From positions 124,001 through 188,000 of the forward strand of contig NZ_AQYG01000046.1 of NCBI RefSeq assembly GCF_000380485.1: 64,000 bases of DNA. The letters run 5' to 3'. Source of the stretch: Jongsikchunia kroppenstedtii DSM 45133 (lineage in GTDB: Bacteria; Actinomycetota; Actinomycetes; Mycobacteriales; Mycobacteriaceae). Shown piece by piece: positions 30,568 through 39,165 of this stretch; the first letter of the stretch is position 1, and the number at the start of each line of letters is the position of its first letter. Under the pieces are notes generated by a model, which was not told the DNA's origin, did not search any database, and was given only the letters and a program-made list of their open reading frames with translations. A program made the translations under genes and the position numbers.

Positions 30568-30716
30568 AGGCTTCTTTCGGGTCGAGTGCGGAACTGCATC
30601 AGAGTACCGGCCTGCCTGCAGCAAACGCGATCTCGGGCGGGCCGACGGCTGGTCGTTTTCGTCACAGCCCGGCCGCGATCGTCCTGCTCAGCGGAACGCC
30701 ACGAGGTTCACCTAAC

Positions 30717-30735
30717 TAAGGCAGTGCTAACCTAA
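30717..30735. promoter_or_regulatory. IdeR/DtxR-type iron box
   Basis: TAAGGCAGTGCTAACCTAA matches 14 of 19 positions of the DtxR/IdeR consensus TTAGGTTAGGCTAACCTAA, with the right half perfect. A second half-site (CACCTAACTAA) overlaps on its left. It ends 33 nt before the small Cys-rich gene at 30769 and about 150 nt from typA on the other strand. Iron-dependent control of the small gene is the more likely consequence. Confidence 0.65.
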
Positions 30736-30768
30736 GACATCCAGTTCCGCGCGCACGTAGAGGTTTCG

Positions 30769-30945
30769 ATGGGCAAGGCAGACCCCAACAAGGTGCGTCG
30801 TATGACGCCCAAGAAGAAGTGCTGCAAGTCGAAGCCGCGCTGCGCACGCTGCCCGTTCGTGGTGTTCAAGGTGCAGAAGGCCCATGACAACGGAACCCGC
30901 GGCAAGGACCTGCAGAAAGTGCTCAAGAAGGCCCGCGCGGCCTAG
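30769..30945 (+). CDS. Tiny basic Cys-rich protein behind an iron box
   Basis: A 58-residue, very basic protein starting MGKADPNKVRRMTPKKKCC. Four cysteines are arranged as CC-x6-C-x2-C within CCKSKPRCARCP, likely a small zinc knuckle. The C-terminus is a lysine-rich helix. The ATG at 30769 has no strong Shine-Dalgarno (GAGGTTTCG is the nearest). Its stop overlaps the convergent ABC-MutT gene by four bases. I do not know its function; the composition suggests RNA or ribosome binding under iron limitation. Confidence 0.78.
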   Translation: MGKADPNKVRRMTPKKKCCKSKPRCARCPFVVFKVQKAHDNGTRGKDLQKVLKKARAA

Positions 30946-32348
30946 CCCGGCAGTCGCTCTTTCAACAGCACCGCCAGCGCCGGCACCCACGTCGCGTCGG
31001 CCGGCACCAGCTCCTCGAGCGCGGCCAGTTCGGTGGCATCGACCCAGCGCAGCGCCGAGTGTTCGGCGGCCGTCGGCTCCCCCTCGATGAGTTCCGCGGC
31101 GAGCGCGACCAACCGCCGGTCGGCCCCGATCGGCACCGGCCGCCCGATCGCCTCCCCGACCCGAACCTCGATCGCCAGCTCCTCGCGCAACTCCCGGCGC
31201 AGTGCCTCGACCCGCGATTCACCGTCGTGCACCTTGCCACCCGGCAGCTCCCAGAGGCCCGCGACCTCCGGCGGATACGTGCGCCGCGCCAGCAGCAGCC
31301 GACCGTCCCGGATCACCGCGCCGGCCACCACCTCGCGGACCGGGAGGACCGCCGCCCGCTCGGCGACCAGCGACACCGTCACCCGATCGCCGACCTCGCG
31401 GCGATCGACCAGGGTCGCCGGTACATCGACGTCGCCGACCCGGACCCGGGCGCGGGCGCCGACCGGCAGCCCGGACACCGACAGGACCGTCGCCGGGCTG
31501 CCGTCGGCCGCCTCCGCCACCGATTCCGGACGCAATGCGACCCGCATCGGCCCGGCGAAGGGTGCCGGCACCGCGCCGATCGGCGTTCGGGCCAGTCCGC
31601 CATCGACGTCCGCGTCGATGAAGTCCGTGTAGCCGAGGAATCGGGCGGCACGTTCCGATACCGGCGCCTGCCAGATCCGATCAACCGAATCCTCTTGCAG
31701 CAGTGCGCCATCGGCGATCACCGCGACCCGGTCGGCCAACGCGGCGGCCTCGGTGTGGTCGTGGGTGACCAGCAGGGCAGGCGTGCGCGTCGTCCGCAGG
31801 ATCTGGGCAGTGTCGACGATCAGGCGGTCGCGCAGTTCGCGATCCAGCGCCGACAGCGGCTCGTCGAGCAGCAAAAGCCGCGGCCGCGGGCCGAGCGCCC
31901 GCGCCAGCGCGACCCGCTGCGCCTGGCCGCCGGAGAGCTCCTCGACGCGGCGATCACCGAGTCCGGCGAGATCGGTCAGCTCGAGCAATTCCGCTGTCCG
32001 CCGGGCGATATCGGGCTTCGACCACCGGCGCACCTTCAACCCGTAGCCGATATTCGCGGCCACCGTCCGACCGGGGAGCAGCTGACCGTCCTGGAACACC
32101 ACGCCGAAGTCACGCCGATGGGGCGGCGTCGACGTGACATCTGTTCCGTCCCAGGCGATCCGGCCACCCCGGAGCGGCACTAGGCCCGCGATCGCCTTGA
32201 TCACCGTCGATTTGCCGCTGCCGGACGGGCCGAGCAGCGCGGTCACCGGCGCCTGCGGCGAGCCGATCTGCAGGCTCAACCCGTCCACCACCACCGTGTC
32301 GGCATATGCGATCGTCACCGATTCCAGGGACAACACGTCAGATGTCAC
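30942..32348 (-). CDS. ThiQ-like ABC ATPase fused to a MutT/NUDIX domain
   Basis: A 468-residue fusion. Residues 1 to about 240 form an ABC ATPase with Walker A GPSGSGKST, signature LSGGQAQRV, Walker B LLLLDEPLSALD and H-loop VTHDH. A TOBE-like beta region follows (about 250-335). From about residue 340 there is a complete NUDIX domain of MutT type with the box GKVHDGESRVEALRRELREE and a family C-terminus typical of MutT2-like dCTP/8-oxo-dGTP pyrophosphatases. The start overlaps the permease gene by 11 nt. A free-standing mutT2 lies in the same neighbourhood in M. tuberculosis, so gene fusion is likely. Confidence 0.9.
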   Translation of the reverse strand: MTSDVLSLESVTIAYADTVVVDGLSLQIGSPQAPVTALLGPSGSGKSTVIKAIAGLVPLRGGRIAWDGTDVTSTPPHRRDFGVVFQDGQLLPGRTVAANIGYGLKVRRWSKPDIARRTAELLELTDLAGLGDRRVEELSGGQAQRVALARALGPRPRLLLLDEPLSALDRELRDRLIVDTAQILRTTRTPALLVTHDHTEAAALADRVAVIADGALLQEDSVDRIWQAPVSERAARFLGYTDFIDADVDGGLARTPIGAVPAPFAGPMRVALRPESVAEAADGSPATVLSVSGLPVGARARVRVGDVDVPATLVDRREVGDRVTVSLVAERAAVLPVREVVAGAVIRDGRLLLARRTYPPEVAGLWELPGGKVHDGESRVEALRRELREELAIEVRVGEAIGRPVPIGADRRLVALAAELIEGEPTAAEHSALRWVDATELAALEELVPADATWVPALAVLLKERLPG

Positions 32349-33960
32349 CTCCCGCCGAACCGCGCACCGCCTCGATCAGCCCGACCACCGCGACGGTGAC
32401 CGCCATCAGCACCACCGAGGCCGCCATCGCCAGCGCCAGGCTGTCCGCACCGGGCCGCGACAGCGCGGTGCCGATGAGCACCGGCAGCGTCGTGGTGTCC
32501 GGGCGCGCCACGAAGCCCGTCGCACCGAACTCGCCGAGCGCGATCACGTAGGCGAAACCCAGTGCGGCACAGACCGGTCGCAGTACCAGCCGCAGATCGA
32601 CATCCAGCCAGGCGCGGATCGGCGAGGCGCCCAGCGTCGCGGCCGCCTGGCGCAGCCGCGGGTCGACCGCGCGTAGCCCAGGCAGCACCATCCGCACCAC
32701 CAACGGCAGCGCGATCACCGCCTGGACCGCCGGCACCACGAACGGCGAGTCCGCGACATCGGCCGGCATCGAGGACAGCACGATGAGATAGCCGAAGCCG
32801 ACCGTGACGGCGCTGACGCCCAACGGCAGCATCGCGATCGCATCGACGACGGCCGAGAACCGCCCGCGGATCCGGGAAATGGCCACCGCCGCAAACAGTC
32901 CCACCACGAGTGACAACAGCGCCGCCCACAGCGCGCTGGTCATCGAGTAGCCGAGGATGTGCCAGGCGCTGTCGCCGGCGGCGTTCGATCCCAATGCCCG
33001 GTAGCCGGCCAACGACCAGGGTCCGCCGACGGTGGGCCGCAGCGACCGATACACCAGCACCGCCACCGGACCGAGCACGATGATCAGCGTTGCCGCCGCG
33101 GTCACGATCACCGCAACCCAGCCGATTCCCCGGGGACGCTGCGCATGTCGCGTCGCCCCGATCCGCGAGCGCGCCGACGACAGCCGCCCGACGAGCACCA
33201 TGACGACGACAACCATCGCCAGTTGCAGCAGCGACAGCAGCACTGCCTGCGGCAGTTGGAAATAGCCGATCGCCTGCCGATAGATCTCGGTCTCCAGCGT
33301 ATTGATCGTGCCGTCGCTGAGCATGAGGACCACACCGAAGCTGGTGGCGCAGAACAGGAACACCACCGACGCCGCCGAGACGATCGCCGGGCCCAGCGCC
33401 GGCAGCGTCACCGTCAGGAAGGCTCGCGCCGGTCCGGCACCCAGCGTGCGTGCCGCGTCGACCGCGCGCGGATCCAGGCCCGCCCACACCGAGCCGACGG
33501 TCCGCACCACCACGGCCAGGTTGAAGAACACATGCGCCGCCACGATCGCCCATACCGTGCCGTCGATTCCCAGGCCCGCGAGCGGACCGCCATCGCCCAG
33601 CAATACGCGGAAGGCGATGCCCACCACGACGGTCGGCAGGACGAAGGGGACGAACACCAACGCTCGCAGCACCCCTATACCCGGCAGCCGCACCCGTGAG
33701 GTCAACCAGGCGATCGGCAGGCCGATTGCCACCGTGCACAGCACCGACATGCCCGCCTGAAACACCGTGAACCACAACAGATGCCAGGCCCGCGTCTGCT
33801 CGAGCATGGCGCCGATGGAATCGCCGCCCGACTCCCCGAACGCCCGGTTGATCAGTGCGATCAACGGAATCAGAAAGAACGTCCCGACGAAGGCCAGGGG
33901 CACCAGCGCCAGCAGTGCCGAACGACCGCCGCGGCCCGTCGGCCGCGGCCGCGAGATCAC
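32338..33960 (-). CDS. thiP: Thiamine-type ABC transporter permease (two fused domains)
   Basis: A 540-residue inner-membrane permease with about twelve helices and two BPD-type domains. Each carries an EAA-like coupling loop: DAARTLGAGPARAFLTVTLPALGPA near residue 205 and RQAAATLGASPIRAWLDVDL near residue 460. This ThiP/FbpB layout serves thiamine or ferric-iron importers; the companion binding protein points to thiamine. The GTG at 33960 overlaps the binding-protein stop (GTGA), and the stop overlaps the ATPase gene, so all three are co-translated. Confidence 0.85.
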   Translation of the reverse strand: MISRPRPTGRGGRSALLALVPLAFVGTFFLIPLIALINRAFGESGGDSIGAMLEQTRAWHLLWFTVFQAGMSVLCTVAIGLPIAWLTSRVRLPGIGVLRALVFVPFVLPTVVVGIAFRVLLGDGGPLAGLGIDGTVWAIVAAHVFFNLAVVVRTVGSVWAGLDPRAVDAARTLGAGPARAFLTVTLPALGPAIVSAASVVFLFCATSFGVVLMLSDGTINTLETEIYRQAIGYFQLPQAVLLSLLQLAMVVVVMVLVGRLSSARSRIGATRHAQRPRGIGWVAVIVTAAATLIIVLGPVAVLVYRSLRPTVGGPWSLAGYRALGSNAAGDSAWHILGYSMTSALWAALLSLVVGLFAAVAISRIRGRFSAVVDAIAMLPLGVSAVTVGFGYLIVLSSMPADVADSPFVVPAVQAVIALPLVVRMVLPGLRAVDPRLRQAAATLGASPIRAWLDVDLRLVLRPVCAALGFAYVIALGEFGATGFVARPDTTTLPVLIGTALSRPGADSLALAMAASVVLMAVTVAVVGLIEAVRGSAGGDI

Positions 33961-34988
33961 CGCCCCATCACCGAACGCCACTGCTGCTGCCAGCTCTCGC
34001 GGTTCTTGTCGATCTGCGCCGACGGCATGGTGGCGGGCGCCGCGGGCTCCGGCGGCCACCCGGCCGGCACGGCGATGCCTTGCTGCACGGGATAGACGTA
34101 CATGCTGCCCGGCACCGCGGCCTGTACCTGCGGACTGAGCATGAAATCGATCCATTTACGGGCGCCATCGGCGTTCCGGGCGCCGCGCAGCACTCCCGCG
34201 TATTCGGTCTGGGCGAAGCAGGTGTTCGGCAGCGCCGCCGTCGCCGGATTGGCCGCCGGCGACGATGCATACGAGATCACGATCGGCCGCAACCCTTTGC
34301 CGTCGCCGCCGGAGAACTCCCGGTTGTAGGCGTCTTCCCAACCGGAAACGACCTGGACGCCATTGCTTTTCAGCTGCCGCCAGTAGTCCTGCCACCCGGT
34401 GCCGGGGTAGGCGACGATCGTCGCGAGCAGAAACGCCATGCCCGGCGACGAGGTGGCCGGATCCATCGTCACCGTCAGGTTCTTGTATTGCGGCTGGGTC
34501 AGGTCGGCCAACGACGTCGGCGGCGCGAGGTGATGCGCCCCGAACCAGGCGTTGTCGACGTCGACGCAGACATCGCCGCGATCGATCGCGGTGAGCTGAT
34601 CCGAGCCGTCGATGGCGTACCGGGCGGCACCGCCGGCAGCCGCCGCCGGCACATAGGCGTCGAGCGCACCGGCGTCGATGGCGCGCGAGGCGAAGGTGTT
34701 GTCGATGCCGTAGACGACGTCGCCCTTTGGCCGGCCCGGCGTCAGCGAGATGACCGACGACAGCTGGCCGGCGTCGCCGTTGCGGACGATCTTGGCGGTG
34801 TAGCCGGTCTGCTTGGTGAAGTCGGCGAGCAACCGATCCGGCAGGGCGAACGCGTCGTGCGTCATCACGACGACGTCCTTGTCCGAGCCCGAAGAACCGC
34901 AGGCGACCGCACCCGTAACCACCAGTCCGACCGCGACCAGGCCCGCGCAGAGGCGACGCAGGCGACCCGACGGATTCACACCACTCAC
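33957..34988 (-). CDS. thiB: Thiamine-binding lipoprotein of ABC importer
   Basis: A 343-residue lipoprotein with lipobox GAVAC (Cys30). The mature domain resembles E. coli ThiB along its length: the MTHDAFAL opening, DVVYGIDNTF, TSSPGMAFLL, GWEDAYN...ISYASSPA, and the ending ESWQQQWRSVMGR. It should capture thiamine, or its phosphates, outside the membrane and hand it to the two-domain permease. The GTG at 34988 follows a small hairpin (34990-35008). I find no convincing TPP riboswitch upstream. Confidence 0.84.
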   Translation of the reverse strand: MSGVNPSGRLRRLCAGLVAVGLVVTGAVACGSSGSDKDVVVMTHDAFALPDRLLADFTKQTGYTAKIVRNGDAGQLSSVISLTPGRPKGDVVYGIDNTFASRAIDAGALDAYVPAAAAGGAARYAIDGSDQLTAIDRGDVCVDVDNAWFGAHHLAPPTSLADLTQPQYKNLTVTMDPATSSPGMAFLLATIVAYPGTGWQDYWRQLKSNGVQVVSGWEDAYNREFSGGDGKGLRPIVISYASSPAANPATAALPNTCFAQTEYAGVLRGARNADGARKWIDFMLSPQVQAAVPGSMYVYPVQQGIAVPAGWPPEPAAPATMPSAQIDKNRESWQQQWRSVMGR

Positions 34989-35060
34989 CCGGCTGATCTA
35001 ACCAGCCGAGCCGCCCCCTCGCTGCGACGCGCATTACCCGCGGCTGAACATCGTCTCGAC

Positions 35061-35078
35061 ATCACACCAGTAACAATT
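35061..35078. promoter_or_regulatory. Pair of 9-bp direct repeats (MtrA-like)
   Basis: ATCACACCA is followed directly by GTAACAATT, two 9-nt units of the form GTNACANNN (one G to A change). The same unit occurs five times upstream of the related gene at 36316. It lies between thiB (leftward) and the secreted protein gene at 35237, and could serve either. The rest of 34989-35236 holds no gene. Confidence 0.4.
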
Positions 35079-35236
35079 GAATCACCAGCACCAATGGATC
35101 CGCTGGCAACGTACTAGCGTCAGGATTTGCCCTCCCAGGTCGTAGGCTGTGAAGCTGAATGTGTCGGGGAGGGACGCCGGGCGGGATCGAAAGACCCGCG
35201 TGAGCGATACACATAACGAACGAAGAGGTACGAAAC

Positions 35237-36037
35237 GTGGGTATGTCGATGTTCCGCAGCCGTGGCCGCACCCTGGCCGCCGGTCTGGCAGTGGTCGCGA
35301 TCGCGGCGGGCGCCGGGCTCGGTGCGCCGACCGCCGCCGCCGATCCGGCCGCGCTGCCGATCCCGGCTACCGCTCCGCCGGTCGACCAGAAGGTACTCAC
35401 CGCCTTCGGCAACTTCATTCCGGCGATCATCGGGTCCGTGGCGACGCCGGACACCCATGGTCAGATGAACAGCGACCTGCTGGCGCAGGCGAAGTCGCTC
35501 GCCTCCGCGACCAGCGTGGCCGCGCCGCAGACGACGCCCCTGTGGAATCAACTGATCGGCTTCCTGACCAACAAGACTCCCGCCGCGGGTACCGGCCCGT
35601 CGATTCCGCAGGGCCCGCACAAGCCGGTCATCCAGCAGTTCCTCTACCCGACCATCGGCGTCGGCTGCCTGCCGGACGGCAATTCGGTCGGCATGGCGCT
35701 GGCGACGGCGGGTCCGCAGGAAGCCCCGGCCCCGGGCCCGAAGGTCGGCCAGGCCGGCTTCGTCTACACCAGCCTCGGCACCGGCCCGGCGCTGCGGAAC
35801 AACGCGGCCCCGCTGACCCTGAACTGGCTCAACATCGACAACGGCCGCACCGGATCGCAGCCGCTGCTGCCGAACCCGAAGATCAACGCGACCTCGGGTC
35901 CCGGCACGTTCACCGCGATCGCCAACACCGGCAAGGGTCGCGTCCTGGCGGCGATCTACGGCAACGTGACCACCAAGACCAAGGGCCACCCGATCGGCTG
36001 CACCATCGTGCCGACGGTCGGCCTGGCCTACGTGTAG
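35237..36037 (+). CDS. Secreted protein, first of two paralogs
   Basis: A 266-residue exported protein of unknown function. A basic start (FRSRGRTLA) is followed by a hydrophobic core and an AAADPA cleavage region at about residues 32-35. The mature part is Ala/Pro-rich, then a domain with two cysteines (VGCLPDG and the terminal PIGCTIVPTVGL). The C-terminal AAIYGNVTTKTKG...GC...P.VG pattern recurs in the next gene, so the two are paralogs. The start is GTG 35237 or ATG 35243, with AGAGGT upstream. A strong terminator follows it. Confidence 0.82.
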   Translation: MGMSMFRSRGRTLAAGLAVVAIAAGAGLGAPTAAADPAALPIPATAPPVDQKVLTAFGNFIPAIIGSVATPDTHGQMNSDLLAQAKSLASATSVAAPQTTPLWNQLIGFLTNKTPAAGTGPSIPQGPHKPVIQQFLYPTIGVGCLPDGNSVGMALATAGPQEAPAPGPKVGQAGFVYTSLGTGPALRNNAAPLTLNWLNIDNGRTGSQPLLPNPKINATSGPGTFTAIANTGKGRVLAAIYGNVTTKTKGHPIGCTIVPTVGLAYV

Positions 36038-36071
36038 ATCGCAATCGTGTAGATCTCTCGACATCACCGAC

Positions 36072-36112
36072 ACGGCGTCGGCTCCATTCGGAGCCGGCGC
36101 CGTTCGCGTTTT
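36072..36112 (+). terminator. Intrinsic terminator after the first secreted paralog
   Basis: A 14-bp stem (ACGGCGTCGGCTCC paired with GGAGCCGGCGCCGT, one G-U pair) with an ATTC loop starts 34 nt after the stop and is followed by TCGCGTTTT. This is the clearest rho-independent terminator in the window. It means the two paralogous secreted genes are transcribed separately. Confidence 0.85.
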
Positions 36113-36253
36113 GCGACCACCTTCGGCGGACGAGGATGCGGGCGGCGCTGTGACCTGCACAACCCGGGCGGCCCCGTTCCCCGGCGAAACGGTCGCGGTT
36201 GCGTCACAGCTTGGCTGCGCAGCTTGATCCCGACGACCCGACGCTGATGTGAT

Positions 36254-36298
36254 GTAACACAAGCACCACTAGTCACATTTGCAACATCGGTAACATTT
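36254..36298 (+). promoter_or_regulatory. Five tandem 9-bp repeats, MtrA-like array
   Basis: Five consecutive 9-nt units begin at 36254, 36263, 36272, 36281 and 36290, each of the form G[T/C][A/C][A/C]CANNN, with GTAACA or GTCACA in three. The array ends 17 nt before the ATG at 36316. MtrA of M. tuberculosis recognises 9-bp direct repeats of the type GTCACAgcg, so an envelope-stress or cell-wall regulator of that type is the best guess. Confidence 0.6.
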
Positions 36299-36315
36299 TT
36301 CGACCGGAGGTTCCC

Positions 36316-37191
36316 ATGCCGTCATCACCTTTGCCGCTGCGTCGTCGCATCATTGCGATCGCCCTGGCCGTGTCCGGCGCAACCTTCATCGGTGCACTTC
36401 CGGCCGCCGCCGATGCCGCGCCCGCTGCAACTCCGCAAACGGCGATCACCGCCGATTCCGTGCCATCGGACGGCATCCTCAGCGCCGCGATCGACCGCCT
36501 TCGCGCCGAGGCCAGCGATCCGGCGTCGCTGCAGGCCGCGCTCGCGATCCTGCAGAGCCTCGGCCAGCGGTCCCAGGTCTCCACGCCCGTCGCGAGCCCC
36601 GCCGCGGCCTCGCCGGCGGACTTCGCGACGATGCTGGCCGCCGCCAACGCGCTGCTGAACAAGCTCGGGGTGCAGACCTTCATCAACCCCTCGGTCGCGT
36701 TCAACTGCGTCGACCCCACCGCCGACAACCCGTTCGGGCTGGCTCCGGCCGTCTCCGGCGCGGTCGCCGGTCCGTGGGCCGCCCCCGGCATCTCCCTGCC
36801 GACCATTCCGCTGGTGAACATCGATCCGAATGTCGTGAAGTCCGGTCAGGTCCTCTACGGTTTCGTTCCCGGCGGCCTCGGCGCCGACACCAACCCGAAG
36901 GGCATGCAGGTCGCCTGGTTCAACGTCAACACCTTCAAGGGCGGCTTCGTCGACATGGGCCCGTCGGGACAGACCCTGCTCGACACCTGGCTCGCCAACA
37001 TCCCCGCACAGTTCCAGGGGATCGCCCGCAACGCCCTGCAGCCGATCGCGAACACCTTGACGGTCAACGGATCCCGGCTGGCCCCCGTGGACACCGATCA
37101 CGGCACCGTGCTCTCGGCCGTCTTCGGCAACGTGCAGAACGGCAACCGCTCCTGCTTCTTCTTCCCGATGGTCGGCATCGTCCAGGCCTAG
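36316..37191 (+). CDS. Secreted protein, second paralog
   Basis: A 291-residue exported protein with a signal peptide (RRRIIAIALAVSGATFIGALPAAADA). It has a helical Ala-rich region (about 45-125), then a C-terminal domain with two cysteines (VAFNCVD near 133 and RSCFFFPMVGIV at the end), the same spacing and ending as the preceding paralog. A good GGAGG ribosome site precedes the ATG. It is followed 40 nt later by a secreted lipase gene, and the two may share a transcript. The function is unknown; a role at the mycomembrane is possible. Confidence 0.83.
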   Translation: MPSSPLPLRRRIIAIALAVSGATFIGALPAAADAAPAATPQTAITADSVPSDGILSAAIDRLRAEASDPASLQAALAILQSLGQRSQVSTPVASPAAASPADFATMLAAANALLNKLGVQTFINPSVAFNCVDPTADNPFGLAPAVSGAVAGPWAAPGISLPTIPLVNIDPNVVKSGQVLYGFVPGGLGADTNPKGMQVAWFNVNTFKGGFVDMGPSGQTLLDTWLANIPAQFQGIARNALQPIANTLTVNGSRLAPVDTDHGTVLSAVFGNVQNGNRSCFFFPMVGIVQA

Positions 37192-37231
37192 TCGACAGCG
37201 TCGACCACTCCCTTCTAGATCAGGAAACGAC

Positions 37232-38422
37232 ATGCAACGCATCAGAGGACGCCGCCTGCGGCGCAACCGTTCGCGAATGATCGGTGCCGCCGCGATCACC
37301 GTCACCCTCTCGGTCGCCACGGCCGTGACCGCGATCGCCGTGCCGTCCGATCCTGCGGACCCGGCCACGCCCGTCGCGCAGGTCGCGGGCACCAGTCCCG
37401 GCGGCAACGTCTTCGCCAATCAGACGCTGCCCCAGTCGAAGCTGGTGCCCGGGTCGGCGTCGGCCCAGCGGTACATCTACTGGACGAGCGGCGCGGGCAA
37501 CAACGCCCAGATGTCGAGCGCCACGATGTACGTACCGAAGGGCGCGGTCCCCGACGCCGGCTGGCCGGTCGTCGCCGTCGCCCACAGTGCCGCGGGCCTC
37601 ACCGACCAGTGCACCCCGTCGCTCGGCAGCCAGCCCGACCGGAACTTCATGTCCCAGTTGCTCTCTCGCGGCTACGCGGTGGTCGTCAGCGACTACGCCG
37701 GCCTCGGCACCAACGGCAACTACGGCTACCGCGACGGCATGGTCGAGGCCCGCAACATCGTCGACGCCGTTCGCTCGGCCGGCGACGTGGGCGCCAAGCT
37801 GTCCCCGAAATGGGCCGTCGTCGGCCAATCGTCGGGTGCCGCCGCCGCCCTGACCACGGCGCGCTACGCCCCCGCCTGGCAGGGCTCCACGCTGAACTTC
37901 CGCGGCGCCGTCGCCTCCGGGGTTCCGGCGTACACCGAGGACACGATCTCCAACCTCGGGCCGAGCTTCCCGCCGATCGCGCTCCCGCCGGCCATCACCA
38001 CCGACATCCTGTACTCGCTGGTCGGCCTGCGCACCACGCGTCCGGCCGCCGCCGTCGACAGCTACCTGACGCCGGTCGGCCAGAGCTGGCTGACCAAGGC
38101 CGAGACGATGTGCGCGCCCGACCTGCAGCGCGCGGTCGCCTCGCTGAACCTGAACACACTGTTCAACAAGCCGCTGGCGCCGCTGCGCAGCATCCTCGCC
38201 AGCTACTACGCGTTGCCCAGCACCGGATTCGACCGGCCGGTGATGCTGCAGCAGGGACTGCTGGACACCGACGTGGTGCTGCCCTACGCACTGACCTATG
38301 CCAACGCGGCCAGCACCGCGAACGGCCAGGTCAGCCTGCGCACCTATCCCGCCAATCATCAGGACACGATCGTCACGGGCATGCCCGACACGACGAATTT
38401 CCTCGCGACAGTGCTGCGATGA
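37232..38422 (+). CDS. Secreted lipase family alpha/beta hydrolase
   Basis: A 396-residue exported hydrolase of the secretory lipase (LIP) family. An Arg-rich start and a membrane-crossing core lead to a cleavage region after TAIAVPSD. The nucleophile elbow is VGQSSGAAAAL, with Ser in GQSSG near residue 207. A late QQGLLDTDVVLPYA segment holds the probable acid, and YPANHQDTI the catalytic histidine near residue 378. Two Cys pairs may be disulfides. The stop overlaps the following membrane-protein gene (ATGA). The likely substrates are esters or acylglycerols outside the cell. Confidence 0.87.
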   Translation: MQRIRGRRLRRNRSRMIGAAAITVTLSVATAVTAIAVPSDPADPATPVAQVAGTSPGGNVFANQTLPQSKLVPGSASAQRYIYWTSGAGNNAQMSSATMYVPKGAVPDAGWPVVAVAHSAAGLTDQCTPSLGSQPDRNFMSQLLSRGYAVVVSDYAGLGTNGNYGYRDGMVEARNIVDAVRSAGDVGAKLSPKWAVVGQSSGAAAALTTARYAPAWQGSTLNFRGAVASGVPAYTEDTISNLGPSFPPIALPPAITTDILYSLVGLRTTRPAAAVDSYLTPVGQSWLTKAETMCAPDLQRAVASLNLNTLFNKPLAPLRSILASYYALPSTGFDRPVMLQQGLLDTDVVLPYALTYANAASTANGQVSLRTYPANHQDTIVTGMPDTTNFLATVLR

Positions 38423-39165
38423 GTCGCAGTCGCGACCGGGCTGCAATCAGTCGCGGCCGCATCCGGTGGGCGTTCGCGGCTTCGGCCGCAACGACAGCGC
38501 TCGCCGGAGCCCTACACGTTCGGCCGGTTGTCGGGGTTTTCAAACCCCTGACTATGGGGTTGCTGGCCGTCGACGTCCTCTCGAAGGACGTGCTCCACCG
38601 TCACACCGCCCGCCCCCGAGTAGACGATGTTCTGCTCGGGGCGGCGGTGGGCACGGCGATGGCGGGCGACTACTTCATGTACCGGGACGAATTCGAGCCC
38701 GAGTCGACCGAGAACCATGCTGCGACAATCGATCTGCGCACCGGCGCATCGATGTTCGCGCTGACCCAGCTGAGCTACATCGGGCTGCTGGCCCGCCTCG
38801 GCGCCCGCCCGACCCTGACCGGTTGGCTGACGCGGGTCGCACTGATGGGCGAATCGGGTGCGCTGGTGATGGCCAACCAGCCCAAGCTGCTGCCGGTGTT
38901 GGGCACCTACGGCAACCTGCTGGCCACGATGGCGGCGTTCGCCGGCTCCCCCGCCCTCAGCGACCGCCCGCAGCGACGCCGGATCCTGGCCGGCAGCCTG
39001 CTGTTCATGCTGTCCGACTCGCTGATCATGAATCGCCGATACCTGTTGCAGGACAACGAACTGCGCGGCCCGGTCGAGGGCGCGGTGCTCGGCACCTACT
39101 TCGCGGCGCAGGCGCTGCTGCTCGGCGGCATCGCCGACGCGTCGCGACGCCCTATCGCGAACTGA
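38419..39165 (+). CDS. YhhN/lysoplasmalogenase-like membrane protein
   Basis: A 248-residue polytopic membrane protein with about seven to eight helices in the YhhN (TMEM86) family. Characteristic pieces are KPLTMGLLAVDVL, LLGAAVGTAMAGDYFM and GSLLFMLSDSLIMNRRY. Characterised relatives hydrolyse the vinyl-ether bond of lysoplasmalogens; bacterial members are largely untested. The ATG is inside the lipase stop (ATGA), so a lipid-processing pair is plausible. It overlaps a convergent gene by 14 nt. Confidence 0.82.
   Translation: MSRSRDRAAISRGRIRWAFAASAATTALAGALHVRPVVGVFKPLTMGLLAVDVLSKDVLHRHTARPRVDDVLLGAAVGTAMAGDYFMYRDEFEPESTENHAATIDLRTGASMFALTQLSYIGLLARLGARPTLTGWLTRVALMGESGALVMANQPKLLPVLGTYGNLLATMAAFAGSPALSDRPQRRRILAGSLLFMLSDSLIMNRRYLLQDNELRGPVEGAVLGTYFAAQALLLGGIADASRRPIAN

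Noticed and set aside
34989-35070. TPP riboswitch before thiB
   Set aside because: A TAATGC and a CAGCGAGG occur, but the CUGAGA and the P3/P4-P5 core are absent.
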